Below are positions 1-5,734 of a DNA stretch of 6,582 nucleotides, piece by piece. The stretch is from DASSKF01 sp035690725 (lineage in GTDB: Bacteria > Actinomycetota > Actinomycetes > Actinomycetales > Dermatophilaceae). The position numbers were made by a program, and so were the translations under genes. Within the stretch, counting starts at the first letter, position 1. The number at the start of each line of letters is the position of its first letter. The DNA lies in contig DASSKF010000056.1 in NCBI GenBank assembly GCA_035690725.1, positions 1 to 6,582 of the forward strand, given 5' to 3'. Below the pieces are notes generated by a model. That model ran no database searches. It had not been told where the DNA came from and saw only the letters and a program-made list of their open reading frames with translations.

Positions 1-435
1 GGCGTCGACATGACCGACGAGATGCTCGCGCTCGCCGAGACCAACAGGGCCAGGGCCGGCGTGGACAACGTCTCCTTCCTCAAGGGCACGATCGAGCAGG
101 TCCCGCTGCCCGAGGCCTCGGTCGACGTGGTGATCTCCAACTGCGTGGTCAACCTGTCCACCGACAAGCCCGCCGTCCTCGCCGAGATGTTCCGGGTGCT
201 GCGCCCCGGCGGGCGGATCGGCGTCTCCGACGTGGTGTCCGAGGACCACCTGACGCCGGCCGAGCGGGCCGAGCGCGGGTCCTACGTCGGCTGCATCGCC
301 GGCGCGCTCTCGCGCAGCGAGTACCTGGCCGGCCTCGCGGCCGCCGGGTTCGCGGACGCGGAGGTGACGTTCACCCGCGAGGCCGCGGACGGCATACACA
401 GTGCGATCGTGCGGGCGACCAAGCCCGCAGCGTGA
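1..435 (+). CDS. arsM: Arsenite S-adenosylmethyltransferase, C-terminal part (5' end outside window)
   Basis: This is the last 144 residues of a cytosolic SAM-dependent methyltransferase. In this family As(III) is methylated stepwise, an arsenic detoxification route. The frame is open from base 1, so the gene begins upstream and SAM-binding motif I is not visible. What can be seen is GVDMTDEM (residues 1-8, the acidic loop after beta-2 that contacts the SAM ribose), ISNCVVNLS (motif around residues 45-54), a VLRPGGRIGVSDVV strand/loop (about 64-78) and a YVGCIAGAL segment near residue 98. The two cysteines, at 48 and 98, are 50 residues apart. That matches the two conserved As(III)-binding cysteines of the family (human AS3MT Cys156 and Cys206), which argues for arsenite rather than another methyl acceptor. 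The protein ends soon after the core fold, as short bacterial ArsM forms do. The remaining doubt is only that a related UbiE-type methyltransferase could look similar. Confidence 0.87.
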   Translation, partial: GVDMTDEMLALAETNRARAGVDNVSFLKGTIEQVPLPEASVDVVISNCVVNLSTDKPAVLAEMFRVLRPGGRIGVSDVVSEDHLTPAERAERGSYVGCIAGALSRSEYLAGLAAAGFADAEVTFTREAADGIHSAIVRATKPAA

Positions 436-490
436 CCAGGGCTGACCACCTCGGCAGCCGGACGACCCGTCTCGTCGAGGAGCGCTGGTA

Positions 491-511
491 ACGAAGACGT
501 ATGGACTTCGT
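491..511. other. Short inverted repeat in the gap after arsM
   Basis: ACGAAG (491-496) and CTTCGT (506-511) are perfect 6-bp arms around a 9-nt loop, in the 162-bp gap between arsM and the next gene. It could form a weak transcript hairpin after arsM. There is no following T-run and the stem is short, so it is not a convincing terminator. The only other structure I see in this gap is an imperfect GC palindrome at 541-558. Confidence 0.25.
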
Positions 512-597
512 CAGTGGCGGGTAAAGGAAATCGCCATTCGCCGGACGCCGGCGCCCGGGCAGTGCTGCGCTTGCCCTGTCCGGCGGAAGGAGTCGCC

Positions 598-819
598 ATG
601 GATCGGGACGAACTGAGGCCGTGGCCCGCGCACGCGCACCGGTGGCAGACCCTGCGGGTCCGGGCGCCGTGGGCCCTGGCCGAATCTCGGGGACTCGGGG
701 AGGTCGTCACGGACGTGACGCGTGCGGCCGGCATCCCCCCGTGCCGTGGCTGCGAACGCCGGGCAGCCACGCTCAACCGCCTGGTCCGGGTCCCCCGGAT
801 CCATCGGCGGCACCCTTAG
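598..819 (+). CDS. Small 73-aa protein with a GLG...PCxGCxxR...LN motif
   Basis: The start is ATG 598, chosen because GGAAGGAG (585-592) lies 5 nt upstream. The same frame is open further upstream, but without a ribosome site. The N-terminal half (MDRDELRPW...) has no recognisable domain. The C-terminal half reads GLGEVVTDVTRAAGI, then PCRGCERRAATLNRLV, then a basic tail. From memory this resembles a short module seen in unrelated small bacterial and phage proteins: GLGD, a Val/Thr-rich helix, a CxxC or CGC cluster, Arg and an LNR end. I know of no function for it, and I am recalling the pattern rather than a family name. The two cysteines (CxxC) could bind metal or form a disulfide. There is no signal peptide or membrane segment. 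It precedes the Trp/Cys-rich gene at 896 on the same strand by 76 bp and may be the first gene of an unknown operon. Confidence 0.65.
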   Translation: MDRDELRPWPAHAHRWQTLRVRAPWALAESRGLGEVVTDVTRAAGIPPCRGCERRAATLNRLVRVPRIHRRHP

Positions 820-895
820 CCCGGTCGAGCGGGCGCGGTATCCCGCGGCCGGGCACGGCCCCCTCGAGGGGCGCCTCGGCACAGGAGGCACCGTC

Positions 896-1312
896 ATGCC
901 GCAACACGTCCAGATCACCGAGCGCTACTGGTGCCCGGGCCCGTGGCCCTGGCAGTGGTTCGACACCTGCACCCGCACCGTGTGGAAGTGGTGCTACGAC
1001 TTCAGCTGGGTCGAGGAGACCGGCTACGGGTTCTTCAGCCACCTCAAGGGCTGCGAGAAGGGCACCCTCTACACGTGGTGGGCGTTCTCCTTCAACATCT
1101 GGGGCAGCACGTACTACGGGCCCGGACGGATGTGCTTCGACGACACCGTGAGCAGCTCCGGCCGGTGCTCCGCGAGCTCGGTGCGTGAGGCGCGGGTCAC
1201 CGCCGACGTGCCGCGGGCCCAGTCCCTGGCGAGGCGCCGGATCCGCGGGCGCGTCAGCCACGACGGACAGCCCGACACGGGCGGCGACACCGGCACCCGG
1301 CCCGAGGAGTGA
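896..1312 (+). CDS. Trp/Cys-rich 138-aa protein of unknown function
   Basis: Not recognised. ATG 896 is set by a perfect AGGAGG (883-888) at 7-nt spacing; the open frame upstream to 722 has no comparable site. Composition is extreme. Residues 1-91 hold ten tryptophans (12, 17, 19, 21, 30, 32, 38, 61, 62, 69), many Tyr/Phe, and six cysteines (13, 25, 33, 53, 80, 91), for example YWCPGPWPWQWF and VWKWCYDFSW. Residues 92-138 form a charged, Arg/Asp/Gly-rich tail that is probably disordered. There is no signal peptide or long hydrophobic segment, so a cytosolic location is the default. An even number of spaced Cys suggests metal coordination or three disulfides, but that is inference. The TGA overlaps a GTG of the next gene, so the two products are probably made together. 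This frame, not its neighbours, carries the clean start and the coupled stop, which supports it as real. Confidence 0.78.
   Translation: MPQHVQITERYWCPGPWPWQWFDTCTRTVWKWCYDFSWVEETGYGFFSHLKGCEKGTLYTWWAFSFNIWGSTYYGPGRMCFDDTVSSSGRCSASSVREARVTADVPRAQSLARRRIRGRVSHDGQPDTGGDTGTRPEE
1304..1309 (+). promoter_or_regulatory. Ribosome site that decides the start of the 408-aa gene
   Basis: GAGGAG lies inside the last codons of the Trp/Cys-rich gene. It is 5 nt from GTG 1315 but directly overlaps the alternative GTG 1309. The spacing favours 1315 and implies re-initiation by ribosomes terminating at TGA 1310-1312. Confidence 0.5.
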
Positions 1313-1314
1313 GC

Positions 1315-2541
1315 GTGCGCACCACGCTCAACCTCCAGGTGCTGCTGGAGAACGTGCACTGCTACGACGAGGCCGACGGCTGGGGCAGCGCGGAGCCCTA
1401 CCTGTGGACCTGCTTCTTCAAGGTCGACGGCGACAGCTTCGCCGTCGAGTCCGTCGGCCTCATCGGCTCACCGGTGCTCTCCGCCAGCAACGGCTCACAC
1501 GGCAACCTCGGCGACACCGACGTCGACGCCGGCGACGACGTGCCGGTCCCGGACGCCATCGGCGCCTGGACCACCAAGCTCAAGCCGATCCCGGTGAACG
1601 ACTCGGGCCTGCGCTCCCTGATCGGTGACGACCTGCCCGGCATCGCCGGCGTGGTCGTCGCCCTGATGGAGGAGGACGGCTGGCCGGACCACCTGGCCGA
1701 CGTCGGCTACGGCGCTTTCGTCGACGCGGTCCACCTCGCCGTCGTCAAGGTCGCGGCGAGCTTCCAGCACGCCCTGTCGGCCCCCACGCAGCAGGAGATC
1801 CAGCAGCAGATCGACCAGGTCAAGGCGGCCGCGGCCGATGCGGTGCACGCCGCGGTCAAGGACGCCATGGACGGCTGGGACCTGCTCTGGTTCGGCACCG
1901 TCGGCAACAACGACGACCAGATCGGCACGGAGGCGTTCACCACCGACAGCGACCAGCTCACCACCACACCGGCGATCGACCTCGTCAAGCGCTGGACCGG
2001 CGACAACGGTGACTGGGAGATCCGGGGCGTGGTGCGCGGCATACCGGCCTTCAGCTGTTCGGTCGAGGAGCTCTTCGGCAGTCCGAGGGACGCCGCCGAG
2101 GAACGGGCGATGGCGGCGATGCGCACGTTCCGCGACAGCGACTACCGGGCGCTGCCCGGGCTCGCCGGCTGGTGGGGCCAGCTCGAGCGGCTCACCCCGC
2201 TGCTGCGGGACCTGGCCGCGTCGGACCCGCTGGTGGCCGAGGCCCTGCGCGGCCTGCTGCGCGACGCGGGCACGTGGCTGGAGGACACCGAGACGCCGAT
2301 CGAGCCCGCGTCGGTCGCGCGGTTCGAGACGGTCCTGTCCGCCCTGGACGGCCGTATGACGTCCCACGCCCGGGTCGTGCTGCGCCAGGCTCGCCGGATG
2401 CTCCGGCAGGTCGACGGTGCCAGCTTCCACGAGGCGGTGCACCTGGCCGCCGTGGTCAAGCCGGTCGGCCGCAAGCTCCGGGTGCACATCGCCCCTCTGG
2501 CGCCGTTGCGGTCGAGCTACCGGTCGAGAGGACTGCGGTGA
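1315..2541 (+). CDS. 408-aa multidomain protein of unknown function, coupled to the Trp/Cys-rich gene
   Basis: Not recognised by name. GTG 1315 is preferred over GTG 1309 (two codons longer) because of GAGGAG 1304-1309. The layout can be read from the sequence. Residues about 4-95 look like a beta-sandwich (LNLQVLLENVHCYDE, then AEPYLWTCFFKVDGD, then a Gly/Asp-rich stretch GNLGDTDVDAGDD); the EPYLW strand is reminiscent of C2-like folds. Residues about 155-190 form a Gln/Ala-rich amphipathic helix (TQQEIQQQIDQVKAAAADAV). Residues about 195-245 form a second strand-rich part (DDQIGTEAF..., GDNGDWEIRGVV). Residues about 260-375 are helical with many Leu/Arg, and the last 30 residues are basic. 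There is no signal peptide and no membrane helix, so it is probably cytosolic. The acidic Asp clusters could bind Ca2+, but no canonical EF-hand or RTX motif is present. Codon use matches the neighbours. The following gene starts 75 bp downstream. Confidence 0.85.
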   Translation: MRTTLNLQVLLENVHCYDEADGWGSAEPYLWTCFFKVDGDSFAVESVGLIGSPVLSASNGSHGNLGDTDVDAGDDVPVPDAIGAWTTKLKPIPVNDSGLRSLIGDDLPGIAGVVVALMEEDGWPDHLADVGYGAFVDAVHLAVVKVAASFQHALSAPTQQEIQQQIDQVKAAAADAVHAAVKDAMDGWDLLWFGTVGNNDDQIGTEAFTTDSDQLTTTPAIDLVKRWTGDNGDWEIRGVVRGIPAFSCSVEELFGSPRDAAEERAMAAMRTFRDSDYRALPGLAGWWGQLERLTPLLRDLAASDPLVAEALRGLLRDAGTWLEDTETPIEPASVARFETVLSALDGRMTSHARVVLRQARRMLRQVDGASFHEAVHLAAVVKPVGRKLRVHIAPLAPLRSSYRSRGLR

Positions 2542-2616
2542 GCTCCGCCGGGATGTATCAGGACCGGGTCGTGCCGCCTCGAAGGGAGTGAAGCCACTGC
2601 CGGGGAGGACACCACG

Positions 2617-2814
2617 ATGGACCGGGACGAACACCTGCAGCTGTGCCGACGGGTCGCCCAGGCGCTGGGTGAGCTCGTCATCGACGCCGCCGACCAGATG
2701 CAGGACCGCGCCCAGGACAGCCTCGTGCTGCTCGGCGCGGCGGACCGGTTGGTGTCGGCGCTGCGGGACGACGGGCTGCTGGTCGGCACCGGTCGGGTCG
2801 GGTCACCCGGCTGA
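2617..2814 (+). CDS. Small 65-aa helical protein, unknown
   Basis: ATG 2617 is preceded by GGAGG (2604-2608) at 8-nt spacing, the main support for a real gene. The product is mostly predicted helix (HLQLCRRVAQALGELVIDAA, then DRAQDSLVLLGAADRLVSAL), with alternating Leu/Ala and charged residues. It has one Cys, no signal peptide and a short Gly-rich end. No family is recognised. It may be the last gene of the 598-2814 group, though the 75-bp gap allows separate expression. Its first five residues (MDRDE) match those of the 73-aa protein at 598, including 15 of the first 17 bases, but the similarity stops there. Its 3' end overlaps by 12 bp the response-regulator fragment on the other strand, so its C-terminus may have been created by that rearrangement. 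Confidence 0.6.
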   Translation: MDRDEHLQLCRRVAQALGELVIDAADQMQDRAQDSLVLLGAADRLVSALRDDGLLVGTGRVGSPG

Positions 2815-2886
2815 CTCCGGGGCGCTCGACGTCGTCAGCAGGGCGCGGACGCGGGTGACCAGCTTGGCGAGGCGGAATGGCTTGGC
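2803..2886 (-). pseudogene. C-terminal fragment of a response-regulator receiver domain
   Basis: Read on the minus strand, these 84 bases give AKPFRLAKLVTRVRALL followed by a ten-residue tail and TGA. The segment matches the end of a CheY-like receiver domain: the conserved Lys-Pro pair after beta-5 (which positions the phosphoryl-binding Lys), then helix alpha-5 with the usual L..RVRALL ending. Nothing receiver-like lies upstream in this or the other minus frames: no acidic pocket, no phospho-Asp, no beta-4 Thr. What precedes AKPF in frame is Arg/Pro/Ala-rich shadow sequence. It therefore looks like the 3' stump of a deleted gene. The frame stays open to 3153 on the minus strand, but this runs under the real antitoxin gene. 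A chance match is possible given the short length. Confidence 0.55.
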
Positions 2887-2942
2887 CCGTGGTGCCGACC
2901 GTGCGCGGCGTCGCCGAGGCGGTCGTCCGGCTCGGACTGGAC

Positions 2943-2971
2943 CCGCCGGCCGGCGGAGGCCCGTGACGTCA
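2943..2971. repeat. Two palindromes upstream of the Xre-RES operon
   Basis: A perfect 14-bp palindrome (CCGCCGGCCGGCGG, 2943-2956) is followed 7 bp later by a perfect 8-bp one (TGACGTCA, 2964-2971). The first is pure GC and may be chance. The second stands out in this composition. Both lie just upstream of the candidate promoter, where a repressor could bind. No binding evidence is visible. Confidence 0.35.
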
Positions 2972-2989
2972 GTCGCGGACCTGCCACAC

Positions 2990-3018
2990 CGCACAATGGC
3001 GCATGCGGGTGCTACTAT
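2990..3018 (+). promoter_or_regulatory. Candidate promoter of the Xre-RES operon
   Basis: TGCTACTAT (3010-3018) gives an extended -10 (TGN plus TACTAT). A weak -35, CGCACA (2990-2995), lies 17 bp upstream. The perfect palindrome CGCATGCG (3000-3007) sits in the spacer between them, a usual place for an autorepressing antitoxin to bind. Transcription would begin near 3025, which favours ATG 3033 or 3039 over ATG 3003 as the antitoxin start. Confidence 0.4.
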
Positions 3019-3038
3019 GTGCGCCAGAGGTGATGAGG

Positions 3039-3620
3039 ATGCAGACCGTGCCCGAGGTCCTGAAGCGCTACGGCATCGATGACCTGACCGAGGCTGACAT
3101 CGCTGAGGACCTCGACCGCGACTTCCAGCGGTTGCCCGGACCCGACGCGACACCGCTCACCGAGGCCGAGATCGCGTACCTCCGCGCCCACGGGGGTGAG
3201 GCCGCCGAAGAGGCGCTGACGGCGTGGGACGCTCGCACCGAGCGAGGACGGCGGGCGGGGGCGATCGCCCGCGACAGCAACGCGGTCACCGCGGAGTCGC
3301 TGTCCTTGGACCAGACTGCCGACCTACTGGGCGTCGATCGCTCACGCATTTCGCACCGGCTCAGCGCGCAAGCGCTCTACGCGATCACGATCGGGTCGCG
3401 CCGCCGCGTCCCGGCCTGGCAGTTCCGTGCGGGCGCAGAGCTGCCCGGACTCAGTGCGATCGTTCCGAGCATCCCCGTCCGGGCCCATCCTCTGGATGTG
3501 CAGGCGTTGATGACCACCCCGCAGGACGAGCTGGGTGGGCGCACCCCGGTCGAGCACCTGCTGAGTGGAGGAGCCCCACCACAGGTCGTTGAGCTGCTGG
3601 CGGACCTGGAACGTTGGTGA
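3039..3620 (+). CDS. Xre/MbcA/ParS-type antitoxin of a RES-Xre toxin-antitoxin pair
   Basis: A 193-aa cytosolic DNA-binding antitoxin, expected to neutralise the RES toxin downstream and repress the operon. ATG 3039 is chosen because AGAGGTGA (3026-3033) lies 5 nt upstream and the candidate promoter overlaps the longer start at ATG 3003; ATG 3033 is also possible. Residues 1-80 are helical and acidic, with regular charged residues (LTEADIAEDLDRDF, LTEAEIAYLRAHGGEAAEE). Residues about 87-108 form a helix-turn-helix (LSLDQTADLLGVDRSRISHR), followed by RRRVPAWQF, the basic turn and Trp-Gln-Phe typical of actinobacterial members. Residues about 130-193 (LPGLSAIV, HPLDVQALMTTPQDELGG, TPVEHLLSGG) match the C-terminal toxin-binding domain with its 'TTP..EL.G.TP..WL..G' pattern. 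The stop overlaps the toxin start by 4 bp, so the two are translationally coupled. Confidence 0.85.
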   Translation: MQTVPEVLKRYGIDDLTEADIAEDLDRDFQRLPGPDATPLTEAEIAYLRAHGGEAAEEALTAWDARTERGRRAGAIARDSNAVTAESLSLDQTADLLGVDRSRISHRLSAQALYAITIGSRRRVPAWQFRAGAELPGLSAIVPSIPVRAHPLDVQALMTTPQDELGGRTPVEHLLSGGAPPQVVELLADLERW

Positions 3621-4243
3621 GTCCTCGGGGCAAGGTTCCCACCAGTCCCCCGGCTGCCCTCATCCGCGGGGAAGACGATGTCATCGGGGCGCGGCCGACG
3701 CTGTGGCGGATCCACCGGACGGTGGGGCAGCACGTGCTTCCGTGGAACGGCTTCCGGATCTTTGGGCCGGTTGCCTCCGGCCGGTACGACCCGCACCTTC
3801 CGCCCGCGTCCGACCAGCCGGGGCGCGGTGTGCTGTACCTGGCGCTCGACGTCGCGACGGTCGTCGCCGAGGCATTCCAGCTCAACCGTCGTGTCGACAC
3901 CTCTACCGGCGGCCCATACCTGACGTCGTGGATCCCCACCCGTACGTTGACGTTGCTCGATCTGAGCGGAGACTGGGCCTTGCGCAACGGTGCGGCGAAC
4001 GCCTTGACGGCGGCCCCCCGCCCGACCTGTCGTTCATGGTCGCGCGCGATCCACGAGACGTGGCCCGAGCTCGACGGCCTGTGGGCTCCCTGCACCATGA
4101 CCGGCTCCCCCATGGTCACCCTCTACGAAACGGCTCGCTCTGTCATCCCGCCCACGCCCGAGTTCTCCCGTCCGCTGAACCACCCCATGGTCTGGTCAGT
4201 GGTGGAGGCCAGCGCTGCGAGGATCGGCTACGACTTGCGGTGA
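3617..4243 (+). CDS. RES-domain toxin (NAD+-consuming) of the RES-Xre pair
   Basis: A 208-aa protein with a RES domain, the family named for conserved Arg, Glu and Ser. Characterised members (MbcT, Xre-RES toxins) degrade or phosphorolyse NAD+, and a related one, ParT, ADP-ribosylates host proteins; the action is cytosolic. GTG 3617 is chosen because it gives the GTGA overlap with the antitoxin stop; TTG 3614 would add one codon. Visible motifs in order are LWRIHR (Arg31), SGRYDP (Arg56), GVLYLALDVATVVAEAF (Glu85 at its end) and LDGLWAPCTMTGSPMVTLYE (from 152). In the last motif I expect the catalytic-pocket Ser after the Pro, as in 'YPS'; this protein has Cys159 there. Ser164 is nearby but out of register. 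Length is normal for actinobacterial members and the frame is intact. The substrate (NAD+) is inferred from the family. Confidence 0.85.
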   Translation: MSPRGKVPTSPPAALIRGEDDVIGARPTLWRIHRTVGQHVLPWNGFRIFGPVASGRYDPHLPPASDQPGRGVLYLALDVATVVAEAFQLNRRVDTSTGGPYLTSWIPTRTLTLLDLSGDWALRNGAANALTAAPRPTCRSWSRAIHETWPELDGLWAPCTMTGSPMVTLYETARSVIPPTPEFSRPLNHPMVWSVVEASAARIGYDLR

Positions 4244-4291
4244 GGGAAGTTGCCGGCGGCTCTGGAAACTCGCCCCGAGGGGCAGGCGCGG

Positions 4292-4300
4292 TGCTAGCGT
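4292..4300 (+). promoter_or_regulatory. Candidate extended -10 for the RTX-protein gene
   Basis: TGCTAGCGT in the gap between the RES gene and the exported protein has the TGN-TANNNT form common in actinobacterial promoters. It shares GGTGCTA with the -10 region of the Xre-RES operon. No good -35 is seen at 16-18 bp. The implied leader is about 70 nt. Confidence 0.35.
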
Positions 4301-4335
4301 CGGCCAACCAGTGCTGTGGATCTGGTGTCAGCAGA

Positions 4336-4355
4336 CCGTCCCGGCTTCGGGACGG
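4336..4355 (+). other. Hairpin in the 5' leader of the RTX-protein gene
   Basis: CCGTCCCG (4336-4343) and CGGGACGG (4348-4355) form a perfect 8-bp stem with a GCTT loop, 10 nt before the Shine-Dalgarno AGGGGG (4366-4371). It may be the terminator of the RES operon, lacking a T-run as is common in actinomycetes, or a leader structure affecting translation. The sequence alone does not decide. Confidence 0.45.
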
Positions 4356-4377
4356 CGGGCCACCCAGGGGGCAGATC

Positions 4378-5670
4378 ATGAGCAGGATCATCCGGGCCAC
4401 CGCAGTCTCGGGGGCGGCCGTGCTGGCGCTGGGGCTGATGACCGCGGGCTCGTCGGCATGGGCTGGCCCGGCGGGGACCTGCGCCGGCCTGACCGCCACG
4501 ATCGTGGGCACTGACGGCGCCGATCGGCTGACCGGGACCCGTGGGGACGACGTGGTGGCGCTGGGCGCCGGGGACGACCACTTCGACGGCCGTGGCGGCG
4601 ACGATGTCGTCTGCGGTGGCCCGGGAGTGGACGCGCTGGACGGCGGGGCTGGCGACGACCGGCTCTTCGGCCAGGGCGCCCGCGACCTCGTGGTCGGGGG
4701 GCGCGGCAACGACCTCGTCAACGGCGGCGCTGCCGGGGACTCGATCTACGGTGACCGGCTCGGCGGGAAGCGGGCGGCCGGGGACGACGGCGCCGACCGT
4801 CTGGTCGGCGCGGGCGGGAACGACACGCTGAACCTCCTCAGCGGCGACGGGTTCGGCGGTGGCGGCGCCGACGTGGCGCTCGGTGGTCGCGGCGTGGACA
4901 CGGTGTCCTACGAGTCGTCCCGGACAGCCGTGACCATCGACGTGGCGGCCGGCACGGCACATGGTGCCGCCGAGGACACGCTGCGCGGGATCCAGGTCTA
5001 CCGCGGCAGCTTTCTCGCGGACACGTTGCTGGGAAGTGACGGTCCCGACGTGCTGGACGGCTCGCTCGCCCCCGTCGCGGAGGGCGACCGCCTCGTCGGC
5101 CGCGGGGGCGACGACACCCTCACCGCCGACGGCGGCACCGTCAAGGGAGGCTCTGGCAACGACACCTTCCGGCCCTCCGGGTCCGGCACGCACGACCTCG
5201 CCGTCGACCTGAACAGCGGCAATGACCGTGCGGTGATCGAGCAGGGCACGGACACCACCATCCGTGGTTCCCACGGCCGGGACACGTTCGTCGTCCCGCG
5301 GCCCTACGACGACCCGGACTTCGGCCCCGCCCACGTCCGGCTGCTCGGCGGTGCGGAGCGGGACCTGTTGAGCTTCGCCCGGTTCGGGCACCCGGTGCGC
5401 GTCGAGGTCGCCCGCGGGATGGCGACCGGGCACAAGCTCGCACTGCGATTCCGGGACTTCGAGCAGTTCGACGGTTCGCGCCGGGACGACGTCCTCCGGG
5501 GCGGCCGCGGACGGCAACAGATCCGCGGCCTCGCCGGCGCTGACTTCATCCGCGGGGGGAGCGCGAACGACGTCCTGCTCGGCGGGCGCGGTCTCGACAC
5601 AGCATACGGCGACAAGGGGTCGGACACCTGCGCTGCCGAGCGACGGGTGTCCTGCGAGAAGCGGCCCTGA
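4378..5670 (+). CDS. Exported calcium-binding protein with RTX-type repeats
   Basis: A 430-aa secreted protein. ATG 4378 has AGGGGG (4366-4371) at 6-nt spacing and opens directly on a Sec signal peptide: basic SRIIR, a hydrophobic stretch around AAVLALGLMTAG, and probable cleavage after AWA (residue 29). Mature residues about 44-125 and 365-415 are glycine/aspartate nonapeptides of the GGxGxDxxx type (GTDGADRLTG, GRGGDDVVCGG, GGAGDDRLFG, GGRGNDLVNGG), which fold as a Ca2+-binding beta-roll in the hemolysin-type family. The region between, about 175-360, has looser repeats and beta-rich sequence (AVTIDVAAGTAHGAAEDTL, HDLAVDLNSGND). Four cysteines (35, 79, 418, 426) remain after cleavage. The short C-terminal end DTCAAERRVSCEKRP looks like the terminal motif of many actinobacterial homologues. 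A Sec signal instead of a type I secretion signal is usual for this group. No enzyme domain is seen; a surface or matrix role is a guess. The frame continues upstream to 3565, but there it only shadows the RES gene. Confidence 0.88.
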   Translation: MSRIIRATAVSGAAVLALGLMTAGSSAWAGPAGTCAGLTATIVGTDGADRLTGTRGDDVVALGAGDDHFDGRGGDDVVCGGPGVDALDGGAGDDRLFGQGARDLVVGGRGNDLVNGGAAGDSIYGDRLGGKRAAGDDGADRLVGAGGNDTLNLLSGDGFGGGGADVALGGRGVDTVSYESSRTAVTIDVAAGTAHGAAEDTLRGIQVYRGSFLADTLLGSDGPDVLDGSLAPVAEGDRLVGRGGDDTLTADGGTVKGGSGNDTFRPSGSGTHDLAVDLNSGNDRAVIEQGTDTTIRGSHGRDTFVVPRPYDDPDFGPAHVRLLGGAERDLLSFARFGHPVRVEVARGMATGHKLALRFRDFEQFDGSRRDDVLRGGRGRQQIRGLAGADFIRGGSANDVLLGGRGLDTAYGDKGSDTCAAERRVSCEKRP

Positions 5671-5706
5671 CCAGGGGCTGACCGTTCGCGGCCAGCCCTT
5701 GGTCAG
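5667..5706. terminator. Strong hairpin between convergent genes, likely two-way terminator
   Basis: CTGACCAGGGGCTG (5667-5680) pairs with CAGCCCTTGGTCAG (5693-5706) over 14 bp with one G-U. After an A-C mismatch the stem continues with CCG/CGG and closes on a TTCG tetraloop (5685-5688). The TGA of the RTX gene is inside the left arm. There is no T-run on either side. Its place between two convergent genes fits bidirectional termination. Confidence 0.75.
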
Positions 5707-5734
5707 TCCGGCCAGCGGTTCCGGACGTGACGGG

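Noticed and set aside
860..871. Palindrome CCCCTCGAGGGG before the Trp/Cys-rich gene
   Set aside because: The arms are only four GC pairs around TCGA, which is common at this composition. It is not enough for an operator or terminator call.
2542..2616. Mini frame from ATG 2554 ending at 2591
   Set aside because: Twelve codons, no ribosome site and no homology cue; it is just the gap between two genes.
1495..2634. Minus-strand open frame of 379 codons
   Set aside because: It is a shadow of the 408-aa gene, with biased composition, no family features and no ribosome site. The plus-strand gene has a coupled start and better composition.
2877..2966. Short plus-strand frame MAWPVVPTVRGVAEAVVRLG...
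   Set aside because: No ribosome site, only 29 codons, and no recognised family. It may be junk at the rearrangement scar.
3565..4377. Upstream extension of the RTX-protein frame
   Set aside because: It overlaps the RES toxin in another frame, and the signal peptide with its ribosome site starts at 4378.
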